Below are positions 6,043-15,210 of a stretch of 15,598 nt of DNA, one piece after another (position 1 is the stretch's first letter; the number at the start of each line of letters is the position of its first letter). The notes beneath the pieces are model-generated. The model was not told where the DNA came from, did not search any database, and worked only from the letters and a program-made list of their open reading frames with translations. Source of the stretch: JTS-RE37 sp041744575 (GTDB taxonomy: Bacteria; Bacteroidota; Bacteroidia; Flavobacteriales; Flavobacteriaceae). The translations under genes and the position numbers were made by a program. The stretch lies in NCBI GenBank assembly GCA_041744575.1, contig JBGTKP010000001.1, positions 1 through 15,598 on the forward strand, read 5' to 3'.

Positions 6043-9000
6043 ATGGCAGGCACCCTCGTACATTCGGAATTACATTATGAGAATAAATGGATCCGCCTGT
6101 CAGAATCCTGGGTGGGAAATCCAGGCCGCAGGGTACTGCATAAAGAGATCAAACAGGAATTCATCAACAGTGCCACCTCCTGGAAAAAGGAACGGCAGCT
6201 GAGAAACCTTCTGGATACGGTATTGCACCCGGAGGAAGTCCCACTTCCGGGATCGGCCCTGAACCAGAAGGCCTATGAACTTCCGGCAGGAAGTTCGCTG
6301 ATGCATCTGCTATTTGAAAATCAGATGTCGATGCAGGAGCGGCTGAGGATCGCTACGGATGTGATCCAGGTAACCCTGGAGCTGCATAACAAAGGCCATT
6401 TGTTCTGTGACCTCAACCCACATTTATTTTGGTGCGATCTGATCGGCGAAAAAAGCTACCTGGTGGATACCGTAATGACGGTCCATTCCAGGGATGTGGT
6501 GGAATTCTACAGCACCATTCTGGGCATTGAACCTCATATGCTGTGCATGTCTCCCGAACAAAGCCTGCAGACCGCATCCATCCCTGATTTCCGTTCCAAT
6601 TATTATTCAGTGGGGATCATTTTGTATGCCCTGTTTACAGGTAGCTTTCCATTACAAAGCAGTGACCGGGTCTCCACTATCCATAAACATCTGTCACAGT
6701 TGCCTCCGGAGCCGGGATCCTATAGCAGGGACCTGCATCCGGCCATGGCCGCGTTTATCCTTAAATTACTTACCAAAGACCCAATGGACCGGTATCAATC
6801 GGGTGCCGGATTGCTTTTTGATTTTCGGGTGTGCCGTTCCCTGCAACAAAAAAAAGACCGGGACACGGACTTTGAGCTGGGTAGCCGGGATTTCCCCACC
6901 CAATTCAATATCCCTGACAGTGCCTTTTTCCGGAAGCATTCTCATGATATCCTGATGGGCCTTTCTGAAAGAGTAGCAAGGGGTGAAAAGCATCTTATCA
7001 TCATCAGAGGGGAAGAAGGTTCCGGAGTGTCCTTCCTTTTGGATGCATTTTTTAAGGATTTGGATTATGACCGGTTTTATATCGGTTCGGGCGTGTATTC
7101 CCCAAGAGATGCGGTACCCTTTAAGGGACTGAAGGACCTGACTTCGGACCTTTTGCACCAGATCCTGATGGAGGATCCAGCCGTTATTCGGGAACTGAAG
7201 GGCGGGGTTCAGAAAAGTATCGGCAACCTTTCAGGGGTGCTCATCGATTTTGAAAAGGATTTCCAGCATTTGTTCGAGGGAAGGGAAGCCCCGGACGACC
7301 TGATGGGAACTGCGGCCATCAACCGTTTCATGTATGCTTACAGTGAATTTTTGCGGTTGCTTGAAGCCAGGGGCAAATCTATGATCATCGCCCTCGAACG
7401 CTTTGAACTGGCCGATGTGGGGACTACCCGGCTGATCGCCCAAATACTGAAAAGCACCCTGAATCAAAATATACTTATCCTCATCTCTGTCAATAGCGAT
7501 GAAACCACCCACAATCAAAACTGCCAGGAGTTTATGGATGGCCTTTCACGGAATTTTGACGGCCCGGAACCTGTCAGCGTAAATGAGATTACGCTTCAGA
7601 ACTACAACGATGAACAGATCAACCGTATCCTTGAATCACTGAGGCTGGAACCCCGGGAGGCATTCGCGAAAATCCTCTTTGAAAAAACGAGGGGCAACTT
7701 GTCTTTTATCAAACAGTTGTTTGAGGAACTTATGACCCAGGATTATATCCGTGCCAATAGTGCCAAAAAGATATGGGAGGTGGATATCCACGCCGTTCAG
7801 AGCATTGACCTGTCCGATAATGTAAGGGATTTTCTGAAAACCCGTGTTTCACAGCTCAGTCATGGAGAATTAAAAGTTCTGAAAGGGGCCATGGCTATGG
7901 GACAGGTGATTGAGGTCCGGCAACTGCATCAGATCGTTTCCATCGAAAGAAAAGAAGCGGAACTTCACCTGAACAGTCTGCGCCAGAAAGGATTTCTTAT
8001 CCCTGTGGAATATGAGAACGCAAGGATATCAAAGATGAAGTTTTCTCATAGCGGTTTTGCGGAAATCCTTCAGGAATCTATGGATCCTATAGAGATGGAA
8101 CGCCTGAAACTTGATTTGGTGAGCATACTTTTCAGGGAGCTGGATGAAGATCAGATGGCAACCCGCCTCTACGAACTTATTGCACATTTGATGCCGCTGA
8201 GGCCCGAAAGTTGTCTGAACTTTATAACCCATTTGGAAAAAGCTGCGTATAAGGCTAAAAAGGAAGCTGCCTTTGAAAACGCTTCTCAGTATTTTTCTAA
8301 ACTCTATGCCATTGAAGAAGGGCAGATAGGTATTACCAGGGAAACGCATTTTACCCATGCCTATGAGGCTGCCATTTGTGCTTTATATGCAATGAAGTAC
8401 ACAACCTACCAATCGCTTTTCCAGCAGTTGGAAGAAAAAGCACAAACAAGAATTCAACAGTCCCGCCTCTACCTCCTGAGAGCGATAGAATCGCTTCAAC
8501 GGGGCAATCACAGCGCCAGCCTTGCTGTGCTTCAGGAAGGTCTAAAAGCCATGGGTGTACCATTCCGTCTTGAGATCTCAAAAGTAGAGATCATAAAATT
8601 ATTTTTTCTCAATGTATGGCATACCCGCAAACTCAACGCCGGGAATGTGGAGGCACTTCCTTACAATGACGATGAGCAACTGGCTATTTATCACGAGTTG
8701 ATCAATATTTCTTCGGCTGCCGTGTATTTTTTGAAACCGGAACTTGTCTCGCGGCTTACCTTTCTTGGGATAAGGGATATGATAAAAAACGGGGTGATTG
8801 TACAATCACCTTATAATCTGGTAGCGCTTGGATTTACCATGAATGGCTTTAGCAATATGGTAGCCAGATCTCATGAAATATGCCGGGCCGGGTTTAAATT
8901 GCTGGAGCATAAAATAAACAACAACGCCGTTTCCATCCCCACCCATTTTCTGTACAGCACCTTTGTACAGCATACGGAATCCCCTCTTAAAAATGCCATT

Positions 9001-11085
9001 TTGTCGCTGGAGGAATATTACAAGAAAGGGAGAGAACTTGGGAATATCAATATTGCTTACTACTGTCTTGGGATGAATCGGTGGTATTTGCTTTTTGACG
9101 GGATGCCCCTGGCACAGCTAAGCGAACTGGCCGATGCTTCCCATAAACTTTGCCTGAATGACAATCAGAAGCTGATCGATGGTTTCCACAAGCTCATCCA
9201 GACGCTTATAAAAGAGTTGTCCCGGGGCCATTTTTATAAGGAAGCGCTGGAAGATCCACAATTGCCTCTGGGTAAGGAAATGCTCATTGAAGGGGAAATT
9301 GCCAGGGACCGTATTTTACTGGCCAATCTGCAGTTGGTAAAGCTTATTGTCGATGCAGGCAATAATCAGATATGCCGCGATAAGAAGCTATTGAATTCAC
9401 TTTTGAGAAGTGTGAAAGATGGAGGCCATGGCACCGTGAATGCCATGTATCACATTTTCTATTCGTTACTACACCTTTTTAAGGGAAAAACAAAAACAAC
9501 GATCCCGGTAAATAAATTCCTGAAAATCTTTGAAGTGCGCGCGGCATCAGCGCCATTCAACTACAAAGTCAAATACCTGATGCTCCTCGCCCTGCTCGCT
9601 GAAAAAAAAGGGAGACCTGCCGAGGCAAGAAACTACTATTCAGAGGCGCATGCCTACGCTCTTGAACATACCAACCCATGGGACAGAGGCCTTTGCTGCG
9701 AATTATATGGTGCATTGTTGATCACTCTTGGATTCAGGCAGGCAGGCCTTCAGAAACTATCCGAAGCCCTGAATGCCTATAATATGTGGGGTGCATACAG
9801 CATCGTAAATCGCATCCAGCACCAATACCCGGAGCTGGCAGAGCGGCAGGAAGGTATCGTTACCGGTACTAAACAAAGTTCTTCCGGGGAGGAGGCCAGT
9901 ATTCAGTTGTCTCAACTCATGCACCTCAACAGAGCCATATATGAGGAAGAACAACCACAGGCCCTGATTCGAATCCTCTTTGATGTTATCTTCGGGGAAG
10001 CCAGTGTGGAAAAAGCAGTTTTTATTACAAAAAATGGTCCCGACCATTACGTATATGCCATAAGGGAAGCTGGCGGGGAGCTGCAATTTCCCGGGACCAT
10101 CGCTGAGGCTACCGCAGTTCCGCTGACCGTACTACGATTGGCGGAACGAAGAAAATCACCTTTAATTCTGGGTGATGCATATACAAATCCACAGTACAGG
10201 GGCGACACCTATATCAACGAGAAAAAGGCAAGATCCCTCCTGTGCCTTCCGTTTGTACGCAACAACCAGACCAAATGCCATCTTTACCTGGAAAATAACC
10301 TTGTCGCCAATATCTTTGAGAGTGTTCATGTAGATTATATCAACCTTTTATATTCACAGGTGTCCGTAGCCATGGATAATTCCCTGTTGACGGATTTGCT
10401 GGAGGACACCTTGCAGCACCGATCCCTGAAAATAACGAAGGAACGTGACAAGGCGGATAGTCTGATCAACAATATCCTTCCCGCCCATGTAGTCGAGGAA
10501 TTAAAAGCAAATGGAAAAGTGAAGGCCAGGAAATATGACAATGTTTCTGTGCTATTTACTGATTTTAAAGATTTTTCGATCTTTTCCGAAAAGCTGACTG
10601 CTGATCAGATCATCGATGAACTGGACCGGTGTTTTAAGGCTTTTGATCATATCGCGGAGGAATATGGGTTAGAAAAAATCAAAACCATCGGGGATGCTTA
10701 TATGTGCGCCGGGGGCCTGTCAGAAGATCGGCCATCTCATGAGTATGATGTCGTCAATGCAGGCCTTAGGATGCTTGAATATATAGAAGCATCGAATATG
10801 GACAGGATAAATCGGGGAATTCCCGCCTTGCATCTCCGCGAAGGTATTCATTCCGGCCCTTTGATCGCAGGGGTAGTGGGCATCAAGAAATATGCCTACG
10901 ACATCTGGGGCCCCACGGTAAATATTGCTTCCAGAATGGAGTCATCCGGAGCACCCGGCATGCTGAATATTTCCGGTTCGATGTACCTGAAAGTGAAGGA
11001 TCGGTTCACCTGTACCTATAGGGGCAAGATCTCTGCCAAGAATGTGGGAGAAATTGATATGTATTTTGTGGAAAAGAGGCGGTAA
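6043..11085 (+). CDS. Multidomain sensor adenylyl cyclase (kinase-like, STAND-like, TPR-like, GAF, class III cyclase)
   Basis: The 1680-residue protein has no membrane segment. Domains: kinase-like 1-270, with SPEQ (170-173), YYSVGIILYALFTGSFP (187-203) and KDPMDRYQS (245-253); AAA/STAND-like about 290-590; winged-helix-like about 590-690; helical TPR-like repeats about 700-1260; GAF about 1290-1450, with the family LCLPF and YLENNL strings; coiled-coil linker and NNILPAHVVEEL (1476-1487); cyclase 1490-1680. The cyclase is intact: metal Asp1507 and Asp1551, adenine-selecting Lys1547 and Asp1620, and Asn1627 and Arg1631 for transition-state binding, so the product should be cAMP. The two N-terminal enzyme-like domains are not intact. 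The HRDLKP motif reads FCDLNP (121-126), DFG reads VDT (141-143), and Walker A is GEEGSGVS with Val329 for Lys. The layout matches the trifunctional kinase/ATPase/histidine-kinase family, with a cyclase as output. It is likely co-translated with the oxygenase. Confidence 0.94.
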   Translation: MAGTLVHSELHYENKWIRLSESWVGNPGRRVLHKEIKQEFINSATSWKKERQLRNLLDTVLHPEEVPLPGSALNQKAYELPAGSSLMHLLFENQMSMQERLRIATDVIQVTLELHNKGHLFCDLNPHLFWCDLIGEKSYLVDTVMTVHSRDVVEFYSTILGIEPHMLCMSPEQSLQTASIPDFRSNYYSVGIILYALFTGSFPLQSSDRVSTIHKHLSQLPPEPGSYSRDLHPAMAAFILKLLTKDPMDRYQSGAGLLFDFRVCRSLQQKKDRDTDFELGSRDFPTQFNIPDSAFFRKHSHDILMGLSERVARGEKHLIIIRGEEGSGVSFLLDAFFKDLDYDRFYIGSGVYSPRDAVPFKGLKDLTSDLLHQILMEDPAVIRELKGGVQKSIGNLSGVLIDFEKDFQHLFEGREAPDDLMGTAAINRFMYAYSEFLRLLEARGKSMIIALERFELADVGTTRLIAQILKSTLNQNILILISVNSDETTHNQNCQEFMDGLSRNFDGPEPVSVNEITLQNYNDEQINRILESLRLEPREAFAKILFEKTRGNLSFIKQLFEELMTQDYIRANSAKKIWEVDIHAVQSIDLSDNVRDFLKTRVSQLSHGELKVLKGAMAMGQVIEVRQLHQIVSIERKEAELHLNSLRQKGFLIPVEYENARISKMKFSHSGFAEILQESMDPIEMERLKLDLVSILFRELDEDQMATRLYELIAHLMPLRPESCLNFITHLEKAAYKAKKEAAFENASQYFSKLYAIEEGQIGITRETHFTHAYEAAICALYAMKYTTYQSLFQQLEEKAQTRIQQSRLYLLRAIESLQRGNHSASLAVLQEGLKAMGVPFRLEISKVEIIKLFFLNVWHTRKLNAGNVEALPYNDDEQLAIYHELINISSAAVYFLKPELVSRLTFLGIRDMIKNGVIVQSPYNLVALGFTMNGFSNMVARSHEICRAGFKLLEHKINNNAVSIPTHFLYSTFVQHTESPLKNAILSLEEYYKKGRELGNINIAYYCLGMNRWYLLFDGMPLAQLSELADASHKLCLNDNQKLIDGFHKLIQTLIKELSRGHFYKEALEDPQLPLGKEMLIEGEIARDRILLANLQLVKLIVDAGNNQICRDKKLLNSLLRSVKDGGHGTVNAMYHIFYSLLHLFKGKTKTTIPVNKFLKIFEVRAASAPFNYKVKYLMLLALLAEKKGRPAEARNYYSEAHAYALEHTNPWDRGLCCELYGALLITLGFRQAGLQKLSEALNAYNMWGAYSIVNRIQHQYPELAERQEGIVTGTKQSSSGEEASIQLSQLMHLNRAIYEEEQPQALIRILFDVIFGEASVEKAVFITKNGPDHYVYAIREAGGELQFPGTIAEATAVPLTVLRLAERRKSPLILGDAYTNPQYRGDTYINEKKARSLLCLPFVRNNQTKCHLYLENNLVANIFESVHVDYINLLYSQVSVAMDNSLLTDLLEDTLQHRSLKITKERDKADSLINNILPAHVVEELKANGKVKARKYDNVSVLFTDFKDFSIFSEKLTADQIIDELDRCFKAFDHIAEEYGLEKIKTIGDAYMCAGGLSEDRPSHEYDVVNAGLRMLEYIEASNMDRINRGIPALHLREGIHSGPLIAGVVGIKKYAYDIWGPTVNIASRMESSGAPGMLNISGSMYLKVKDRFTCTYRGKISAKNVGEIDMYFVEKRR

Positions 11086-11200
11086 TGCTTTTTTATGTAC
11101 TTTTAGGCCGATCCTTGATGATCAGATCATTTCCCCCCCTGGAGCCGGTAAGAGGCAACTTCCAAAAAGCAGGCATATCATACCAAACCAGCGCAGGACT
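11086..11200. other. Short spacer between cyclase and receptor genes
   Basis: The spacer is 115 bp with no hairpin plus T-run, so no intrinsic terminator separates the two genes. They may be co-transcribed, or the receptor may have its own weak promoter. The in-frame extension of the receptor upstream to 11042 overlaps the cyclase and is non-homologous, so I treat this as non-coding. Confidence 0.6.
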
Positions 11201-13867
11201 ATGAACCCGGTTCACTTTTTATCAGGATCAAAAATACAGTTACCGGGATACCTGCTGCTAATTTTGTTCAGTTCTCATTTCTTGTCCGGGCAGTCCGTCG
11301 TTACCGGAAAGGTGCTGGGCGATTCCAATAGCGAATTACCGGGCGCCAACATCCTGGTGGTGGGTACTACGGAAGGGACCTCTGCTGATGACAGCGGATA
11401 TTTTGAACTTAATTCCCACGAGCCATTTCCTTTTGACATAACGATATCCTTTGTGGGCTACATAACTAAAACCCTCACTTTGATAAAACCAGGGACTGAT
11501 CTGTTCATTGTCCTTGAACCATTACCCGGAAATGAGGTGGTAGTTTCGGCATCCCGGAAAAGTGAAATGTTACAGGTAGCGCCGGCATCCGTCAGTCTGC
11601 TTACAGAGCGCAAACTGCGTGGTGATGCTGTGGGGGAACCCATGCTATCTTTGCGGAACCTGCCCGGAGTGGATATTGCCCAATACAGTGTGGGGGGTGG
11701 GCAGATCACATTAAGAGGGCGGTCAGAAGTCTTCCAGACCGAAACTTTTATCATTGCCGATTACCGGAATATTGTCATCCCAAGCCTGGGATTTCTGGCT
11801 TTCGGCCAACATCCGATTGATATGCTGGACCTGGAGCGGATTGAAGTTATCAAAGGCCCTGCCTCCGCGCTTTACGGCCCCGGGGTGGAAGCCGGGATCG
11901 TGCATTTTATCTCCCGGGACCCCTTCCGGTATCCCGGGACTTCCCTAAGTCTGGGTGCAGGCAACCGCAACCAGTTTACCAGCTCCTTCCGGCATGCGGA
12001 TGTACTTTCTGACCAGATCGCCTATAAGATTACAGGGCAGTTCCGAACGGCACGGGATTTTGAATTGGATCCTGATGATCCGGTGCATGCGGCCCGGATG
12101 GCGGGCTATATAACACCTATAGTGAGTGCCATAACAGGAGAACCCATTGATGCCAAAGTCCCGGATTATAACCAGAATGCCTATGGATTTTCCGGAACCC
12201 TCGCTTACAAACCCAATGAAAAAACCACCTTATACGCCGTGGGGGGTTATGGCGTGTATGAAGGGTTGTTCCGTACTGCTCAGGGAGAAGCCTATGTCGC
12301 CTCGGGCAGGCCCTTTGCCCAGCTCAGGCTGAATTCGGAGCAGTGGTTTGCACAGGCGTACTGGTCAAAGGTCAACAGTAAGGACGGGAAGGCCTTTTTG
12401 TACAATACCGGGATGACGACGGTGACCATATCGGATCAGTTTGAATCACAGTTGCAGTATCAATTCGATCTGGGCAATGACAGAACAGATCTTACGTTAG
12501 GGGCGGACTACAGGTTGATTCATATTGATACGAAGAATACCATTCACGGACGATTTGAGGAGGAGGATGATTATAGCATTGCAGGTTTGTATGCTCAGGG
12601 CTCTTACGGAATTACCGGGCAACTGGAGGCTGTTGCGGCCGCCCGGGTGGATCACTTTTCGGCTCTCGAAAAAACATCCCTGGCTCCGAGGCTGGGGCTG
12701 GTTTATCAGGCGAGCCCTTCAAATACCTTGCGACTTACCTGGAACAAGGCCTTTGGGGCTCCCACATCGCTAAATCTATATGGCGATACTTCCATTGCGA
12801 ACACGGATGCGTTTCAGATCTACCTTTTGAACGGAAAGGAGTCACTCACCTTTAACAACGGCCTGGGTTATAATTTTATCACCGGGGCTATTACCCCGGG
12901 GGGTAGTATCCCATTGAATTCCCTATTCGGCCTGGTGACTTCCGGGCTGGCCGCTTCCGGTCAGTTTCCTCAGGACCTGACGGACTATCTTTTTTCTGTG
13001 ACCCCGGCTGTTACCGGAACTACCAATGCGGTGCCAACGGCTGCACCGGTTACGCGTTCGCCATTGAAATTGTCGGAATCCGATATGTTTGAATTTGGGT
13101 ACAAAGGAGTCATACAGGGTAAATGGGCCGTTTCCGCGGACGTATATTATATGAATCGCAAAAATATTCTAAGTGCGCCTCTGCCCATCGCTCCCTTCCT
13201 CATTTACCCACTCGCGGGGAATGACCTTGGCGCATCGGTAATCGCAAACGCCGATCCCGATGTGTTGGCGCAATACGGACTTACCCCAGAATCATTGGCT
13301 GCCATTTATAGCGGGTCAATTGAAGGATTTACCCTGGACGGGAATGGCGCTCCTGTAGCGCTGGGATTACTCAAATCGGATAATTCCCCGGCTGCTGTAC
13401 CGACATATGATTTTGCCTATCTGAATTTTGATAAGATCAACTACTGGGGGATTGAAGCCGGAGTGGAGTATTTTGTGGACGATGCCCTGTCTTTTTTCGG
13501 CAATATTACCTGGTTGAGCAGGACCCACTGGCAAGCGCTGGCGATTTCCAATACTACGCTGACAGCGCCTTTCTCCCTGAATCTGCCGGATACAAGAGTA
13601 AAACTGGGGGTCAATCGTTTTCCACAGAAAGGCATTTACTACAACGCAGCCTTGCGGTTTGGTTCGGCTTGGGAAAGTGTCAACGGCCTTTCCTTTTCAG
13701 GCCCTGTGGACGGATATACGCTCGCCGATGCCGGGCTTGGGTACCGATTTCCCAAATTACAAGTCGGGGTTTCTGTCACGAATTTATTTGACGAAAAATA
13801 CCGGCCCATTTATGGGGCCCCTGATATCCGCAGGCTGATCCTGGCAAAAGTTGTATTGGAATTGTAA
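11201..13867 (+). CDS. TonB-dependent outer-membrane receptor with carboxypeptidase-regulatory-like domain
   Basis: The 888-residue product is an outer-membrane active importer powered by TonB-ExbBD. From the ATG at 11201 it has a signal peptide (residues 1 to about 30, hydrophobic core LPGYLLLILFSSHFLSG, mature start near Gln31). A CarboxypepD_reg-like beta-sandwich follows at about 33-108 (TGKV, LPGANILVVGTTEGTSAD, GYFEL, ISFVGY), then a TonB box-like EVVVSASR (112-119), a plug at about 125-240 with LRGR (171-174) and IEVIKGPASALYGPG (214-228), and a beta-barrel to the C terminus, with SVTNLFDEKY near the end and final residue Leu. Upstream start 11042 is rejected because it adds 53 non-homologous residues and hides the signal peptide. 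No SusD partner follows, so it is not a standard polysaccharide-utilisation pair. The ligand is unknown. Its position behind a carotenoid oxygenase makes a hydrophobic ligand conceivable, not shown. Confidence 0.94.
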   Translation: MNPVHFLSGSKIQLPGYLLLILFSSHFLSGQSVVTGKVLGDSNSELPGANILVVGTTEGTSADDSGYFELNSHEPFPFDITISFVGYITKTLTLIKPGTDLFIVLEPLPGNEVVVSASRKSEMLQVAPASVSLLTERKLRGDAVGEPMLSLRNLPGVDIAQYSVGGGQITLRGRSEVFQTETFIIADYRNIVIPSLGFLAFGQHPIDMLDLERIEVIKGPASALYGPGVEAGIVHFISRDPFRYPGTSLSLGAGNRNQFTSSFRHADVLSDQIAYKITGQFRTARDFELDPDDPVHAARMAGYITPIVSAITGEPIDAKVPDYNQNAYGFSGTLAYKPNEKTTLYAVGGYGVYEGLFRTAQGEAYVASGRPFAQLRLNSEQWFAQAYWSKVNSKDGKAFLYNTGMTTVTISDQFESQLQYQFDLGNDRTDLTLGADYRLIHIDTKNTIHGRFEEEDDYSIAGLYAQGSYGITGQLEAVAAARVDHFSALEKTSLAPRLGLVYQASPSNTLRLTWNKAFGAPTSLNLYGDTSIANTDAFQIYLLNGKESLTFNNGLGYNFITGAITPGGSIPLNSLFGLVTSGLAASGQFPQDLTDYLFSVTPAVTGTTNAVPTAAPVTRSPLKLSESDMFEFGYKGVIQGKWAVSADVYYMNRKNILSAPLPIAPFLIYPLAGNDLGASVIANADPDVLAQYGLTPESLAAIYSGSIEGFTLDGNGAPVALGLLKSDNSPAAVPTYDFAYLNFDKINYWGIEAGVEYFVDDALSFFGNITWLSRTHWQALAISNTTLTAPFSLNLPDTRVKLGVNRFPQKGIYYNAALRFGSAWESVNGLSFSGPVDGYTLADAGLGYRFPKLQVGVSVTNLFDEKYRPIYGAPDIRRLILAKVVLEL

Positions 13868-14407
13868 AAGAGCAGATTTGAGGAACAAGGAATGGAGGTA
13901 CGAGGTGCGAATTGCGAATTACGAAGATTTCCCTAAATGGTATTCTATTGTTATCTACCACGGTTTTCAAATGTATGCGTATGTTGGATTTAGGTGAGAA
14001 GTATTGAGCGAGTGTTTGAAGGATTTCCAGAAATAGTAGGATAAACGAGAGTGCGTTTTCTTTGATTAAAAAAGAGCATGGAGCGCTGGTGGCATCTGCA
14101 GTTTTGACTCCGGTGGAGTCGAAAATTTCCTTAAATCCTTCTTGATTTCCTACCTACGCAATAAATGACGGATTCGGCTGGCAAGGTTTGGATCGTTTTA
14201 TTCATTACTTGCTATTTTTTTTAAAGGTATTCATGAATAGTTTGCATTTGCATCAAGGCAAAATGAACTTTAATAACCCCTCTGTCTTCGCTAACGCGAA
14301 GCCACCTACCTTTAAAAGAAAGGGAGGGGGTTTTATTTTACCATAAAACATTTAGCGTGTTTCTATGTGCTACCTATCATATTTTAGAAGAAATATTCAC
14401 TTCATCA
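13868..14407. other. Gene-free region containing repeat unit 7
   Basis: These 540 bp are mostly occupied by repeat unit 7 (14018-14334). The first 150 bp after the receptor stop contain no clear terminator or gene. The last 70 bp, after module D, are AT-rich and probably include the promoter of the following gene, but I see no full consensus match. Confidence 0.6.
14018..14334 (+). repeat. Repeat unit 7 (complete but diverged A, B, C, D)
   Basis: All four modules are present in array order, 13 kb from the array. Module A is 14018-14141 with exact GAAGGATTT / AAATCCTTC ends and GACTCC-GGT-GGAGTC inside. The GNRA hairpin is eroded to an AT-rich form. B is diverged (near 14148-14190). A 50-bp insertion-like stretch precedes module C (about 14244-14268). 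Module D is 14277-14334, with CTTCGC-TAAC-GCGAAG at 14286-14301, a third version of the first stem with both arms changed. Its second stem has one mismatch. The left flank GAGTGTTT is shared with unit 4. Confidence 0.87.
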
Positions 14408-15175
14408 ATGAGAACAAAGTTTCTGAAAAGAGATACAGGACTGCTGTGCCTTTTACTATGGGCGATCTCGTTCCAAGGTGAAGCCCAGACGGCCCGGGGG
14501 AACGATGAAGGCGGGATCGACTTCTCAGCCGTGATACAGATCAGTTCGAACGGCATTTCAACCGTCCCGGCTTTTTCCCTGGGAAAACCGGCGATTTTAG
14601 GCACCTTATTTCTAAAAAAAGATCGATTTACACTTAATCAGCAGGTTGCATTATCCATTGAAGGCCAACCTTGGTATTTTGAATCCTCTTTGAACTATCA
14701 TTTGATAGACTGGCCAAAATTCGATTTCAAACCTTATGCGTTGTCCGGGGTTAGTTTCAATCGTTCCACAGTCGTTATCAATGGACATTCCGAAAATATC
14801 ACAGAGATGCAACGCTACATCTTTCTAAATTTTCCGGCGACTTACAAATTGTCTGACAAACTTTCACTGGTGGGCACCACCTTCCATGGATATGGTTTTA
14901 AGGACGGAGCGATAGAGTGGGCCACCTTTCTTTCACTGAGTGCGGGGATAGGGGAATTGAAGCTTTGGGACGCAATGTTTCTAAATCTGAAACCGGAATT
15001 ATTGTACATCAATCTGGATTGGGCGACGGAGGGATATTTTATGACCGCGTGGGCTGGTATAAATCACAAAAAACTTCCCATACAACTATCAACACAGTTT
15101 ATCCATTACCACAAGGGAAACATTACTCCCAATCCTGGCCTGCAATGGAACGTTGGCCTCACATTTGATTTTTAA
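14408..15175 (+). CDS. Predicted secreted or outer-membrane beta-barrel protein, family not recognised
   Basis: From the ATG at 14408 the protein is 255 residues. Residues 1-26 form a signal peptide: a basic start (RTKFLKR), a hydrophobic core (LLCLLLWAISF), and a likely cut after GEA or GEAQ. The mature part is rich in short alternating strands with aromatic residues, for example LNYHLIDWPKFDFKPYALSGVSF, and ends in LQWNVGLTFDF. A terminal aromatic residue after an alternating strand is typical of outer-membrane barrels recognised by the Bam machinery. I cannot name a family. A GTG start at 14357 is in frame but adds 17 residues before the signal peptide and is not used. Module D of the repeat lies 73 bp upstream and another lies 35 bp downstream as a terminator, so the gene is bracketed by repeat modules and likely transcribed alone. 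Confidence 0.65.
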   Translation: MRTKFLKRDTGLLCLLLWAISFQGEAQTARGNDEGGIDFSAVIQISSNGISTVPAFSLGKPAILGTLFLKKDRFTLNQQVALSIEGQPWYFESSLNYHLIDWPKFDFKPYALSGVSFNRSTVVINGHSENITEMQRYIFLNFPATYKLSDKLSLVGTTFHGYGFKDGAIEWATFLSLSAGIGELKLWDAMFLNLKPELLYINLDWATEGYFMTAWAGINHKKLPIQLSTQFIHYHKGNITPNPGLQWNVGLTFDF

Positions 15176-15210
15176 GGTTGCCGAACCCTTATCTATAGTA
15201 TAGCTGAAAA

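Noticed and set aside
11042..11200. N-terminal extension of the TonB receptor overlapping the cyclase gene
   Set aside because: The signal peptide begins with the ATG at 11201; the extension is non-homologous and would bury it.
14357..14407. GTG start for the barrel protein
   Set aside because: It adds 17 residues ahead of a well-formed signal peptide that starts at the ATG at 14408.
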